Origin: Planctomycetota bacterium
Lineage (GTDB): Bacteria > Planctomycetota > UBA8742 > UBA2392
DNA length: 64,000 bases
Direction: 5' to 3'
Assembly (NCBI GenBank): GCA_020638675.1
Contig: JACKID010000001.1
Coordinates: forward strand, 3,026,470 to 3,090,469
The position numbers and the translations under genes are program-made. The notes under the pieces are model-generated. The model was not told the origin of the DNA. It worked only from the letters and a program-made list of their open reading frames with translations, and ran no database searches. Below are positions 23,957 to 32,061 of this stretch, piece after piece. Every line of letters begins with the position of its first letter. Positions within the stretch are counted from its first letter, which is position 1.

Positions 23957-24272
23957 GGCGTGTGCTCCTTGGAGTCACGCCCCGGGAAGTCTTTCAAACG
24001 TGCGGCGGGTGAGTTGGTTCAGGGCTACTTGGTCTCGGCCGGCGCGCAGTTGGATTGGAGAATCTGCGCGATAGGCGACGAAACCGAATTCGGCGGGCCA
24101 GGCATCGGCGTGGCCTTTCCAGGCTGCAGAATCATACCGGCGCGGCGGCGGCGAACAGTCTGCCGTTGACACGGATGCGGCTTGACGGGCTCGCGCCAGC
24201 GCCGGCAGCGCAACACGCTGCCCAGATCGGCAAGAACGTTTGAGCCCAAGCCAGGAGCTCGCAAGCCGGGGA
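23957..24272. other. Gap of 316 bp without a recognised gene
   Basis: This stretch carries the ribosome site (AAGGAG) of the VIT lipoprotein gene and should hold its promoter. Short open frames on both strands have no plausible start or family. I see no repeat, tRNA or clear terminator. Confidence 0.5.
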
Positions 24273-25703
24273 TCAATCCGCCGCGTAGACCAGCAGGTCG
24301 TCAATCTGGAGTTCGTGGCGTGCCAGCGGCTCGGCCGGATCTGCGGCCGGTACTACCAGAAACGCGCTGTATTCGCGGCCCGGCAGCCAGCCGGGCTCGT
24401 CGCGGGAGCGCCCGGCGCGAAGCGCCTCCAGTGGAACATCGACCACGGTCCAGCTTTCAGCGGGCGGCACATCCACCAGCGCGTCCACGACCCGGAAGCC
24501 GCTTTCGAGGTGGACCCGGAACTCAATGCGCAGACGCGCCGCGTTGGTCTTTACGCGCATGCGCAGTCGGGCGTTGGACTCTGCAGTGAAGACAGCCGTT
24601 GAGGGCGTCACACCAATCCCCGGGTCACCGGGTTTGCGCGTGAGTGCGTGCCCGTCACCCAGTGCACCCGGCTCGATCAGCGCGCAGTAGGCGGGCGTGG
24701 TTTCCTTCGCTTCGCCGTCCCATCGCAACAGCATGCTGTGCGGACCGAGCAGCTCGGACTCAAGGGTTCTGATCTGCTCCGGTGTGAGTTCGTGGTAGTT
24801 GCCGCTGCCGTCGAGCGTGATCTGCAAAGCGTCTGTATAGACGCTGTTGCCGACGATCACGCCGCCTTCCAACAGGAACAGTTCACCACCCAACTTCCGT
24901 GGCTCCACGATGAACGCGCCACCGAGCGACCCCCATGTGGTTTTGTAGCAGGAGAAGTTCCAATCCGTCGTCGCGCGCACGACTACTCGCCCGTTGGTGA
25001 AGCGCACGACGCCGTCGCGATACTCGAACTGTGCGGGCTGCTGCATGCTGAGACTGAGTCCGGGTGCGGTGAAACGTGCGACGCCGGTCTCATTGAAAGA
25101 CACGCTATCGCCGTCCTTCAGCACCTGGCCGGGCTCCAGCCTTTGCCAGCGGTCGTCCTTTTCGCCGCGGACGGACACCAAGCCGGTCGCACCGTCCAGC
25201 AGTCGGAATCCGTCCATCGCCTTCGGCGGGTCCGAGTTCGGCACTGGGTCGGTCTTGATCGGCGGATCGTCTGGCGTGTTGGTTGGCGGCGGGCTGTTGT
25301 CGAGCGGTGTGTTCTCCGGCGGCGTCTCAACCGGCGTATTGTCCGGCGCCTTGGTTTCGTTGGCGGGCGGCAGCAGCGCCGCCTTGTTGTCATCGATCCG
25401 CTTCTGAGAACGGATGTACGAGTGCATGGCCAGCGCACCCGCCAGCAGACCCAGCAGGGAGATCGCGAGCGCCATGACGACGGCCGTGCGTTTCGGAACG
25501 CGGCGTGACGGCTCGCGCGCTTGTACTGGCTTGATCGCCTCATAGATGCCGCTGACCTTCGCATCGGCCTCGGCCACGCGAACTACAAACGAGGCACGCT
25601 CCGGGTTCTCGCCCGTGGCGGCTTTCCAGCGCTCGTAGGTTGCGGTGTCGAGACGGCCTGCGACGGCATCGGGTGCAAGGCGGCGGAAGGTCTGCTCGTC
25701 CAT
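24273..25703 (-). CDS. FecR-like membrane protein with anti-sigma-like N-terminus
   Basis: The 476-residue protein begins DEQTFRRLAPDAVAGRLDTA, a small helical cytoplasmic domain like those of anti-sigma factors. A transmembrane helix follows (VVMALAISLLGLLAGALAMH, about residues 74-93), then a Pro/Thr-rich linker. The periplasmic part starts with a FecR-like domain (LLDGATGLVSVRGEKDDRW, VLKDGDSVSFNETGVARFT). The C-terminal 170 residues are beta-rich and may bind carbohydrate. I chose ATG 25703; the open frame upstream overlaps the divergent nucleosidase gene. It probably senses an external state and passes it to a cytoplasmic partner; no sigma factor gene is adjacent. Confidence 0.8.
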   Translation of the reverse strand: MDEQTFRRLAPDAVAGRLDTATYERWKAATGENPERASFVVRVAEADAKVSGIYEAIKPVQAREPSRRVPKRTAVVMALAISLLGLLAGALAMHSYIRSQKRIDDNKAALLPPANETKAPDNTPVETPPENTPLDNSPPPTNTPDDPPIKTDPVPNSDPPKAMDGFRLLDGATGLVSVRGEKDDRWQRLEPGQVLKDGDSVSFNETGVARFTAPGLSLSMQQPAQFEYRDGVVRFTNGRVVVRATTDWNFSCYKTTWGSLGGAFIVEPRKLGGELFLLEGGVIVGNSVYTDALQITLDGSGNYHELTPEQIRTLESELLGPHSMLLRWDGEAKETTPAYCALIEPGALGDGHALTRKPGDPGIGVTPSTAVFTAESNARLRMRVKTNAARLRIEFRVHLESGFRVVDALVDVPPAESWTVVDVPLEALRAGRSRDEPGWLPGREYSAFLVVPAADPAEPLARHELQIDDLLVYAAD

Positions 25704-25794
25704 GCGCCAATTGTAGCTAACCGGGCCTGCCCAACGAAGCCTTGGCGAAGTTGGGTTGCGCAGGGACGTGGCAGCGCTTAGATTCCCGCGCCTT

Positions 25795-26571
25795 ATGGCC
25801 AAGTCACTGCTGGTTTTGATCGAAGGCACAGACGAGCTTTTGCCCGTTGCGAAAGGCATCGGGGCAAAGCGTATTGACGGCTCGATCTACCACTGGCGCG
25901 CGGATGCGACCGGCGACATGCCGGAGACGTACATCAGCTGCACCGGCGTCGGCACCCAGCGCAGCTACGAGTGCACGAAGAAACGCATCGCGGAAACCAA
26001 CCCGGGGCTGATCGTCAGCGCCGGCACCTTCGGCGCGATCGTCGGCGGCATCGACCAGAACGAGTGGATGTGCAACGCCAAGACCCGCATGCTCGGCGAC
26101 GTGGCCGAGAAGCGGGCTATGCGTGAAGAGATTGACCACGACACCGAGCACGCGGCGCATGTCCAGCGCCTGCGCGAGGGTTGTGAAAGGGTCGGCGTAA
26201 AGTGGCTCGAAGGACGCCTGATCTGCGTCGGCGACGTGCCGCTGTTCAGCGAAGAAGAGAAGGCCGAGTTGGCCAAGGCCAACGACGCCGTCGGCGTGGA
26301 CATGGAAACGTTCGGCATCGCGCAGGCGGCGAAGGAAGCCGGCATCCCGTGGGTCACCGCGCGAGTGTGCGTGGATACCCCGACGATTCCGCTGCCCGAC
26401 TTCGGCGCGCTGAACCACACCACCGGCCGCCCCTACTACGGGCGCCTGTTTAAATGGATCTTCCTGCACCCGATCAAATGCGTTCCCACGCTGTACGGGC
26501 TGTGGAAGCTGGTCAACGTCTACGGCAACCAGCTAGCGAAGATCATCCGCAGGGGCTATCTGAAGCCCTGA
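25795..26571 (+). CDS. Phosphorylase-superfamily nucleosidase
   Basis: The 258-residue protein belongs to the nucleoside phosphorylase/MTA-SAH nucleosidase fold. ISAGTFGAIVGGI-like positions (LIVSAGTFGAIVGGID) give the phosphate or ribose loop, and VGVDMETFGIAQAAKEAGIP holds the Glu-Ser/Thr pair of the active site, followed by a strand with CVDTPTIPLPD. The arrangement resembles the hopanoid-associated phosphorylase group (HpnG), but no hopanoid genes are near. I chose ATG 25795; a longer frame from 25756 exists. A strong terminator follows. Confidence 0.82.
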   Translation: MAKSLLVLIEGTDELLPVAKGIGAKRIDGSIYHWRADATGDMPETYISCTGVGTQRSYECTKKRIAETNPGLIVSAGTFGAIVGGIDQNEWMCNAKTRMLGDVAEKRAMREEIDHDTEHAAHVQRLREGCERVGVKWLEGRLICVGDVPLFSEEEKAELAKANDAVGVDMETFGIAQAAKEAGIPWVTARVCVDTPTIPLPDFGALNHTTGRPYYGRLFKWIFLHPIKCVPTLYGLWKLVNVYGNQLAKIIRRGYLKP

Positions 26572-26577
26572 AAACGA

Positions 26578-26603
26578 AACACCCCCACTTGCGCGGGGGT
26601 GTT
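26578..26603 (+). terminator. Terminator after the nucleosidase gene
   Basis: A perfect 9-bp stem AACACCCCC/GGGGGTGTT with an 8-nt loop lies 6 nt past the stop. It may also act for the convergent vWA gene. Confidence 0.75.
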
Positions 26604-26638
26604 CGTCACTGGAGTGAATCACTGGAGTTGCTTCACTC

Positions 26639-27463
26639 TCATGCTGCTATGTAGGTGCCGCCTGCAATTGCGGCCAGCGACATCATGAAGTCCTGCGCGG
26701 GGCCGGAGCCGCCGATGCAGACCGCCACGAATTCCGCGTTCTGGAACTTGCTCCACCATGCGGGGAAGTCGGCGAGAATCTGGCTGGCGCTGCCGCTGAC
26801 GTTGGGCGAACCGTCGGTCAAAAGGAACATCTGGTCGAGGTCCGCGGGGTACACCTGGCAGCTCTTCTGCAGGCAGGCGTAGGTCGGGGTTCCGCCGCCG
26901 GGGTTGGTGCTGGAGCCGTTCACCCAGGAGATCGCGACGGCCTTGTTGCCGTCGGTGCAGGGCAGCAGCGTGCCCCACATGAACTTGCTGTAGGCGTCCG
27001 CGGCCGGGAACTGTGAGCCGTAGGCGACGCAGTCGATCTCGTCATCTTCGGTTAGTCCACCGATGGCCGTGGTGGTCTCGGCACGCACGGTCGCGATGCG
27101 GCTGCCGCCCATGCTGCCGCTGGCATCGAGCAGGAAGCAGCTCTTGCCCTGCACGGGCTCACCGAAGAACGTCGGGGGATCCACGGGCTCGGGCGGCGGC
27201 GGATCGATGATCTCGACCGGTGGCTTGATGTCATCCGGCGACGGCTCGATCACCGGGGGCGGCGGCGGGGGCGGAAGAATCTCGCCACCGGGGCCGATGC
27301 TCCCGGCCGGCGCTGGAAGCTTGATGTTCACGCGGCCGATGGGCCGGTCGTGCGAATCAACCTTGTTTGCGTCGGGACTCGAGAGTGTTGAGGTTGCGGC
27401 CTGGGCGCTGAGTGTTCCGGCCGCGAAAACCACGGCCGCCAGGCAATACAGTACCTTGCGCAT
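26639..27463 (-). CDS. Secreted vWA-domain protein
   Basis: The 274-residue protein has a signal peptide (RKVLYCLAAVVFAAGTLSAQA), a proline-rich linker (about residues 55-100, runs of PPPPP and DPP) and a von Willebrand A domain from about residue 105. The MIDAS motif DASGSMGGS is intact, and FLLTDGSPN supplies the later metal-site Asp. The ATG at 27463 follows GGAGG. A near-consensus sigma-54 promoter lies about 100 bp upstream. Probably an extracellular adhesion or assembly factor. Confidence 0.87.
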   Translation of the reverse strand: MRKVLYCLAAVVFAAGTLSAQAATSTLSSPDANKVDSHDRPIGRVNIKLPAPAGSIGPGGEILPPPPPPPVIEPSPDDIKPPVEIIDPPPPEPVDPPTFFGEPVQGKSCFLLDASGSMGGSRIATVRAETTTAIGGLTEDDEIDCVAYGSQFPAADAYSKFMWGTLLPCTDGNKAVAISWVNGSSTNPGGGTPTYACLQKSCQVYPADLDQMFLLTDGSPNVSGSASQILADFPAWWSKFQNAEFVAVCIGGSGPAQDFMMSLAAIAGGTYIAA

Positions 27464-27558
27464 CTTGTCCTCCTTCGTGCGATGCGTAGCAGAGATGAAT
27501 CCGGCCCGGTCACTTCTCCTCAAAAGCTTCCGGGCCGGTTTTGAAAGCAGGCGGCAAT

Positions 27559-27574
27559 TGCAGGCACCGTGCCA
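27559..27574 (-). promoter_or_regulatory. Sigma-54-type promoter of the vWA gene
   Basis: On the minus strand TGGCACGGTGCCTGCA matches TGGCACG-N4-TTGCW at all but one fixed base. It predicts a start near 27548 and a leader of about 85 nt to the ATG at 27463. Confidence 0.65.
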
Positions 27575-27758
27575 GATTTTCGGCGCGCGTTTCGTCTGCC
27601 CGTGGTAACCGCGCGGAAAGCGCTTGGTTGGCGGGATTGCGGCGCTTGGTACCATATCGACTCAGGTGTAGCGTCCGGATTTGCCGATACCCTGAGCATG
27701 CTGTGCAACCGGGCGGGAACGCGCCGCCCGTACATGTTACGCAAACCGAAAGCCCGCA

Positions 27759-28166
27759 TTGTCGCCAGACGAACTCAAAGCAATGTTCAACGTGGATGAA
27801 GCGACGATCCTCGACGCGCAGGACATACTTCGCCCGTTCGATCACCTGGTGCCGATCACGATCGAGGGCAATGAAGTCAAGCTGCCCAACAACAACAGCC
27901 TGTGGCGCGGGATGCAATTCTGGGGGCTGATGACGGGCGAAATCACGATCGACTTCGGGCTGTACTGCATCGCGGGCACCTGCAAGAACTGCAAGACGCG
28001 CATCCGACGAGCCGGTGAAGACCGCAAGCTGAACGTGCTGGCCTGCCAGACGACAGTCGAGCCCGGGATCGAAATCGTGCGCCTGGCGCCTGGCTTCAAG
28101 ATCCGCCGCCAGAACTACGGCTCACCGGAGGCCACGACGGCCGAGCCACCCGCCGAACTACCATAG
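27759..28166 (+). CDS. [2Fe-2S] ferredoxin-like small protein
   Basis: The product of about 135 residues has the cysteine pattern of plant-type [2Fe-2S] proteins: LYCIAGTCKNCKTRI then VLACQTTVEPG, that is C-x4-C-x2-C and a later Cys in an ACQT context. The preceding GLMTGEITIDFG fits a beta-grasp strand. The start is uncertain: TTG 27759 or ATG 27783, neither with a strong ribosome site. It stands alone, so its redox partner is not visible. Confidence 0.72.
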   Translation: MSPDELKAMFNVDEATILDAQDILRPFDHLVPITIEGNEVKLPNNNSLWRGMQFWGLMTGEITIDFGLYCIAGTCKNCKTRIRRAGEDRKLNVLACQTTVEPGIEIVRLAPGFKIRRQNYGSPEATTAEPPAELP

Positions 28167-28191
28167 GAGAGGGCAACTGCCTTCTCGCACT

Positions 28192-28241
28192 GAGACCACA
28201 GAGTTCACGGAGCAACACTCCTTTGTGAACTCTGTGGTCTC
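28192..28241. repeat. 17-bp inverted repeat, possible mobile palindrome or terminator
   Basis: GAGACCACAGAGTTCAC at 28192-28208 is matched perfectly by its complement at 28225-28241, with a 16-nt centre that can pair further (GGAG with CTCC). No T-run follows. The ACCACAGAGTTCACGGAG wording recalls an interspersed intergenic element seen in environmental genomes. Confidence 0.75.
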
Positions 28242-28265
28242 CGTGCGGGCTGAACCGCAGCGAAG

Positions 28266-29156
28266 CTAGATGTTGGCTTCTTCGGATTCGCTGGCTTTCA
28301 GGCGGGCGCTGGCGTTCTTGAGGAAGCGGTGCTCGTCCGCCTCGAGCGCGCCGAGGCCCTGCGCGCCGATCTTGTCGAGCAGCCGGTCCATGCGCTCCTC
28401 GATTTCTTCGCGGGTCAGCAGGTCGATTTCCTCGACGAAGTAGAGATTGCCGACCTTGCCTTCGCCCTTCATGCGCACCTCGCGCATCTGCAGCTTCCAG
28501 TTGACCACGAAGCCCACGACGGCGAACGTCGGGCCCACGCCCACGGCCGCGAGCAGGCTGTCATAGCTCGGGTGCGGCAGGAAGCCGGCCGTCATCGCCG
28601 CCAGAACCACTGCCGCCATCAGAAGCAGCATGCGCAGATCGTTCTCGGTCTCGACGCGGGTCTCGCGGCGCTCGAGCTGCACCAGCAGCGACGTCACGAT
28701 CAGGAACGTCGCGAACGCCAGCGTGCTGAACGCGAACTTGCCCGGCAGCGCCGAAGCGACGGCCGCGTGCCCGAAGGTGCACAGCACCAGCGCCAGCGCG
28801 GTCTTGCGCGTGCCGTAGTGGCCTTCCACTACCGGGCCGCAGGTCAGCAGGCTCATGGCGCAGATGAAGAACAACGTGAGGCTGGCCAGGAAATCGAGCC
28901 CCTGGAAACCTGCGCCCGTTGTTGCCCCGGGCGCGATTGGCGCGTAGTGCGTGAGCGGGAAGATGATGCCGCCGAGCTGGAAGTCGCTCAGGTTCAGCGC
29001 GAACCAGGTACCGAACGGAACCCCGGAGATTTCGCCGACCAGGATCGCCACCTGTGCAAACACAATCACGGCGCCGAGTGCGAGCGACAGCGGGTGTGCT
29101 GTCAGGCGCTCGATGATCTGCTCGCGCTTCATGACGGCTGAAACCAGGCGGGACAT
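28266..29156 (-). CDS. Rhomboid-like membrane protein without the catalytic serine motif
   Basis: The 296-residue protein has about six hydrophobic segments, starting LSLALGAVIVFAQVAILVGE. The layout resembles bacterial rhomboids, and the cytoplasmic tail (EEIEERMDRLLDKIGAQGLG then LKNASARL) resembles the short C-terminal domain often fused to them. However, I find no GxSG motif; the place where it is expected reads ALVLCTFGHAAVAS. It is probably a non-proteolytic (iRhom-like) protein. The start at 29156 is preceded by GAGG. Confidence 0.72.
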   Translation of the reverse strand: MSRLVSAVMKREQIIERLTAHPLSLALGAVIVFAQVAILVGEISGVPFGTWFALNLSDFQLGGIIFPLTHYAPIAPGATTGAGFQGLDFLASLTLFFICAMSLLTCGPVVEGHYGTRKTALALVLCTFGHAAVASALPGKFAFSTLAFATFLIVTSLLVQLERRETRVETENDLRMLLLMAAVVLAAMTAGFLPHPSYDSLLAAVGVGPTFAVVGFVVNWKLQMREVRMKGEGKVGNLYFVEEIDLLTREEIEERMDRLLDKIGAQGLGALEADEHRFLKNASARLKASESEEANI

Positions 29157-29234
29157 GCGGCAACACCTCGACAGGGCGAAACGGCCTCAACCCTGATTGT
29201 ATCCGCCCAGTGAGGCTTCAACAACTTCGCGTCA

Positions 29235-29263
29235 TTGGCAGCCCGCGAAATGACGGGTACATT
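29235..29263 (+). promoter_or_regulatory. Sigma-70-type promoter of tRNA-Pro
   Basis: TTGGCA (29235-29240) and TACATT (29258-29263) are separated by exactly 17 nt, and the tRNA begins 26 nt after the -10 box. Confidence 0.6.
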
Positions 29264-29289
29264 ACGAAGGCCACTGTCAGAAATGACGT

Positions 29290-29366
29290 CGGGGCGTAGC
29301 TCAGCCTGGTAGAGCGCCACGTTTGGGACGTGGATGCCGGAGGTTCAAATCCTCTCGCCCCGACCA
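29290..29366 (+). tRNA. tRNA-Pro (anticodon TGG)
   Basis: The acceptor stem CGGGGCG pairs with CGCCCCG. The D arm is GCTC/GAGC, the anticodon loop TTTGGGA gives TGG for Pro codon CCA, the T arm contains GGTTCAAAT, and the CCA end is encoded. Confidence 0.96.
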
Positions 29367-29371
29367 ATGCC

Positions 29372-29392
29372 CGGGCCCGCGATGCGGGCCCG
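29372..29392 (+). terminator. Hairpin after tRNA-Pro
   Basis: A perfect 9-bp stem CGGGCCCGC-GAT-GCGGGCCCG starts 6 nt after the tRNA. Confidence 0.7.
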
Positions 29393-29398
29393 AGTTCG

Positions 29399-30358
29399 TT
29401 ACATCGGGTGAATAATCTCGAGCCGCACCATGGCACCGAAGGCGACCACGGCGCCCGCGAGAATCACCAGCCCGCGGTTGAACAACACGCGGCTGCGGAC
29501 GCTGCCTTCCGGCGGGCCCTTGACCAACATGAAAATCAGCGAGACCAGCCCGTACACGGCCAGCGCCGCGCCGGCCAGAAGGGTCAACCATGCGGGCACC
29601 AGCTGGGCCACCGTTTCGGGCTCGGGCGGCCCGGTCTGCCAGTCGATGCCGGGCTCTTTGACGGCCTGATCTGGCGGCCTCCAGCCCTCTGGCGGCGGCG
29701 GTCCGAGCTCGACCGGCACTTTCGGCAGCTCAACATGCCAGTTGAACACGAGGCGCGGAATCGCACCCATAGCGTCATCGTACTTCACGTCGGTAAGGCG
29801 GACGCGCGGGGTCGAGCGCGCATCAAAGGCGATCATCTGCTCGCTCGGCGTGTGGATCACGCTCTGCTGCTGGTTAAAGAAGTACGTGACCTCGTGGCCG
29901 CCGGGCTCAAGCGGGCGCGGCGCGTTCCAGTAGAACACGAACCGGTAGTGAATACGAAAGCTGTCGATTGGCACCGGCTCCGTCAGGTCGATCTCGCCGG
30001 GTGCGTCCATGTTCTCGAACAGGAACGCGTTGAAGTCGGGCTCGAGCGAAATCATGCGCCCGTCGACCTCAATGCCGAACGCCATCAGCAGCTGATCGAC
30101 CAGGTCGTTGTAGCGGCGCTTGAGCTCGGCGTGGCTGACGAAGCCGTCCTCGTCGGCGTCCAGCCCGCGGCTCATGCCGCCGCCGCTGAACTCGGAGTAG
30201 CTGGCCAGCACGCTGACGTAGCGAAAGTCGATCACGTACTCGAGCCGGTAGTCCGAGTCGATCACGACTTCGCTGGCCATCTGCGCGCGGTCGTCCAGCG
30301 GGTGCGCGAAGACCGGTGCGGCAAGCAGGACCAGCAGGATGGACAGGACGGGCTTCAT
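29399..30358 (-). CDS. Exported EF-hand protein with C-terminal membrane helices
   Basis: The 319-residue protein has a signal peptide ending in VFAHPLDD. A single EF-hand-like loop DADEDGFVSHAE lies near residue 70. Two transmembrane helices near the C-terminus (AWLTLLAGAALAVYGLVSLI, GLVILAGAVVAFGAMVRL) leave the bulk outside. The exported part resembles the periplasmic domain that precedes nickel/cobalt or HupE-type transporters, but the transporter is absent. I chose ATG 30358, two codons inside the open frame. Function unknown. Confidence 0.72.
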   Translation of the reverse strand: MKPVLSILLVLLAAPVFAHPLDDRAQMASEVVIDSDYRLEYVIDFRYVSVLASYSEFSGGGMSRGLDADEDGFVSHAELKRRYNDLVDQLLMAFGIEVDGRMISLEPDFNAFLFENMDAPGEIDLTEPVPIDSFRIHYRFVFYWNAPRPLEPGGHEVTYFFNQQQSVIHTPSEQMIAFDARSTPRVRLTDVKYDDAMGAIPRLVFNWHVELPKVPVELGPPPPEGWRPPDQAVKEPGIDWQTGPPEPETVAQLVPAWLTLLAGAALAVYGLVSLIFMLVKGPPEGSVRSRVLFNRGLVILAGAVVAFGAMVRLEIIHPM

Positions 30359-30434
30359 GCGCACAGTCTACAGTACGGCGATTGTCAGCGGCATCTCCCT
30401 ACAACCCGGGCGGCAAAACCGATACCCTGAGCGG

Positions 30435-31415
30435 ATGAACGAGTTTGACCTGCCTATCCGCCCGAGACGCAATCGCCGCAGCGAGGCGATTCGCGGCCTC
30501 GTGCGCGAGACGCGCCTGTCGCCGTCGCAACTGATCTACCCGCTGTTCCTGCATGAGGACAAGACGGACACGGCGCTGGAGTCGCTGCCCGGCCAGACGC
30601 GCTGGAGTTTGGATGGCCTGACCAAGGAAGTCGCCCGCGCACACAAGCTGGGCATCAACGCGGTCGTGCTGTTCCCCAAAGTGCCGGATGCCAAGAAGAA
30701 CCCCACCGGCGACGAATGCTGGAACGACGACGGGCTGATCCCCCACGCCATCAAGGCGATCAAGGAAACCGTGCCGGGCGTAGCGGTCATCACCGACGTC
30801 GCGCTCGACCCGTACAACAGCGATGGCCACGACGGGATTGTTCGCGACGGCGTGATCCTGAACGACGAAACCGTGGACGTGCTCTGCAAACAGGCCCTGT
30901 GCCAGGCGCGTGCCGGCGCCGACATTGTCGCGCCGTCCGACATGATGGACGGGCGCGTCGGAGCCATCCGGGCTGCGCTGGATGACGATGGCTTCACCGA
31001 CGTCGGCATCCTGAGCTACGCTGCCAAGTACGCCAGCGCATTCTACGGCCCGTTCCGCGGCGCACTCGACTCGGCACCCAAGGCCGGCGACAAGAAGACC
31101 TACCAGATGGACCCGGCCAACGCGCGCGAGGCATTGCGCGAGGCCGAACTCGATGAAGCCGAAGGCGCCGACATGCTGATGGTCAAGCCGGCCGGGCCGT
31201 ACCTCGATGTGATCTCTCTGCTGCGCGACTTCAGCTCATTGCCGATCGCGGCCTACCAGGTCAGTGGCGAGTACCTGATGATCAAGGCCGCCGCCAAGAG
31301 CGGCTGGATGGATGAACGCGCGGCCGTGCTGGAAAGCCTGACCGGCGTCGCCCGGGCGGGCGCCGACATGATCCTGACCTACTTCGCACCGCAGGCCGCC
31401 GAGTGGCTGTCATGA
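30435..31415 (+). CDS. hemB: Delta-aminolevulinic acid dehydratase (porphobilinogen synthase)
   Basis: The 326-residue enzyme joins two 5-aminolevulinate molecules to porphobilinogen in tetrapyrrole synthesis. YAAKYASAFYGPFR and MLMVKPAGPYLD carry the two active-site lysines, the second being the Schiff-base residue. VAPSDMMDGRVGAIR is also characteristic. I chose ATG 30435, which gives the normal family length. The stop overlaps the yidD start (ATGA). Confidence 0.96.
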   Translation: MNEFDLPIRPRRNRRSEAIRGLVRETRLSPSQLIYPLFLHEDKTDTALESLPGQTRWSLDGLTKEVARAHKLGINAVVLFPKVPDAKKNPTGDECWNDDGLIPHAIKAIKETVPGVAVITDVALDPYNSDGHDGIVRDGVILNDETVDVLCKQALCQARAGADIVAPSDMMDGRVGAIRAALDDDGFTDVGILSYAAKYASAFYGPFRGALDSAPKAGDKKTYQMDPANAREALREAELDEAEGADMLMVKPAGPYLDVISLLRDFSSLPIAAYQVSGEYLMIKAAAKSGWMDERAAVLESLTGVARAGADMILTYFAPQAAEWLS

Positions 31416-31777
31416 GCGAGCTGACGTTCAAGTCGACCACGCACCACACGCCACTGCAGCGCGCGTGGGAGGCTCGCAAGCTGCCGCTGCTGGCGCCGAT
31501 CTGGCTGTACAAGAAAGTGCTCAGCCCGCTGTTGCCGCCGGCCTGCCGCCACCACCCGACCTGCAGCGAATACGCGTTCATGGCAATCAAGCAGCGCGGG
31601 GTGTTGCAGGGAAGCGTGATGGCTACGTGGCGCGTGCTGCGCTGCAACCCGTTCGGAACCAAAGGCTACGACCCGGTCGAGGCCTTCCGCTGGCCCTGGC
31701 AGCCCCGGGTCGAGCTTCCCGCGCCGGAAGATCAGACCTCCGAGACAGCGCCGATGCCGTCTTCGCGCATCACCTGA
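31412..31777 (+). CDS. yidD: Membrane protein insertion efficiency factor YidD
   Basis: The 121-residue protein has the YidD core: LPLLAPIWLYKKVLSPLLPP, then ACRHHPTCSEYAFMAIKQRG and RCNPFGTKGYDPV. It helps YidC insert proteins into the inner membrane. The ATG overlaps the hemB stop codon, so translation is coupled. Extra residues follow the core. Its end overlaps the convergent gene by 46 nt. Confidence 0.93.
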   Translation: MSELTFKSTTHHTPLQRAWEARKLPLLAPIWLYKKVLSPLLPPACRHHPTCSEYAFMAIKQRGVLQGSVMATWRVLRCNPFGTKGYDPVEAFRWPWQPRVELPAPEDQTSETAPMPSSRIT

Positions 31778-32058
31778 ACACCTTTGACCTTGAGCGGCGA
31801 ATCTTCGGTGTGCCAGCGTTCGACCGCCTTCTCCAGCCACCAGTCCGCGATGTCTTCGACGCCGCGATCGCCATGGTCGCCGAAGTGCGGGGCGCTGTGG
31901 TGCATCCACTCCTGCACCTCGTGGGCGTCGACTTGCCCGGTCACGCGCAGCACAACTTCCCACGTGTGATAGTGCGGGTTGCTGTGCACCGGGTGATCCA
32001 GCCGCGACACGTAGTGCGAGGCCTTGTAGCTGAGTTTGATGAGCAGTCCTGTCGCCAT
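31732..32058 (-). CDS. Possible 6-pyruvoyltetrahydropterin synthase-like protein
   Basis: The 108-residue protein has a histidine cluster HPVHSNPHYHTWEVVLRV, which resembles the zinc-binding HGH strand of the PTPS/QueD fold, then VEDIADWWLEKAVERW and VKGVQVMRE, which match the late helix and final strand in order. It is shorter than QueD and lacks an obvious catalytic Cys, so any enzyme activity is doubtful. It lies 3 nt downstream of the SpoIIE-STAND gene and is probably cotranscribed with it. Confidence 0.45.
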   Translation of the reverse strand: MATGLLIKLSYKASHYVSRLDHPVHSNPHYHTWEVVLRVTGQVDAHEVQEWMHHSAPHFGDHGDRGVEDIADWWLEKAVERWHTEDSPLKVKGVQVMREDGIGAVSEV

Positions 32059-32061
32059 CGC

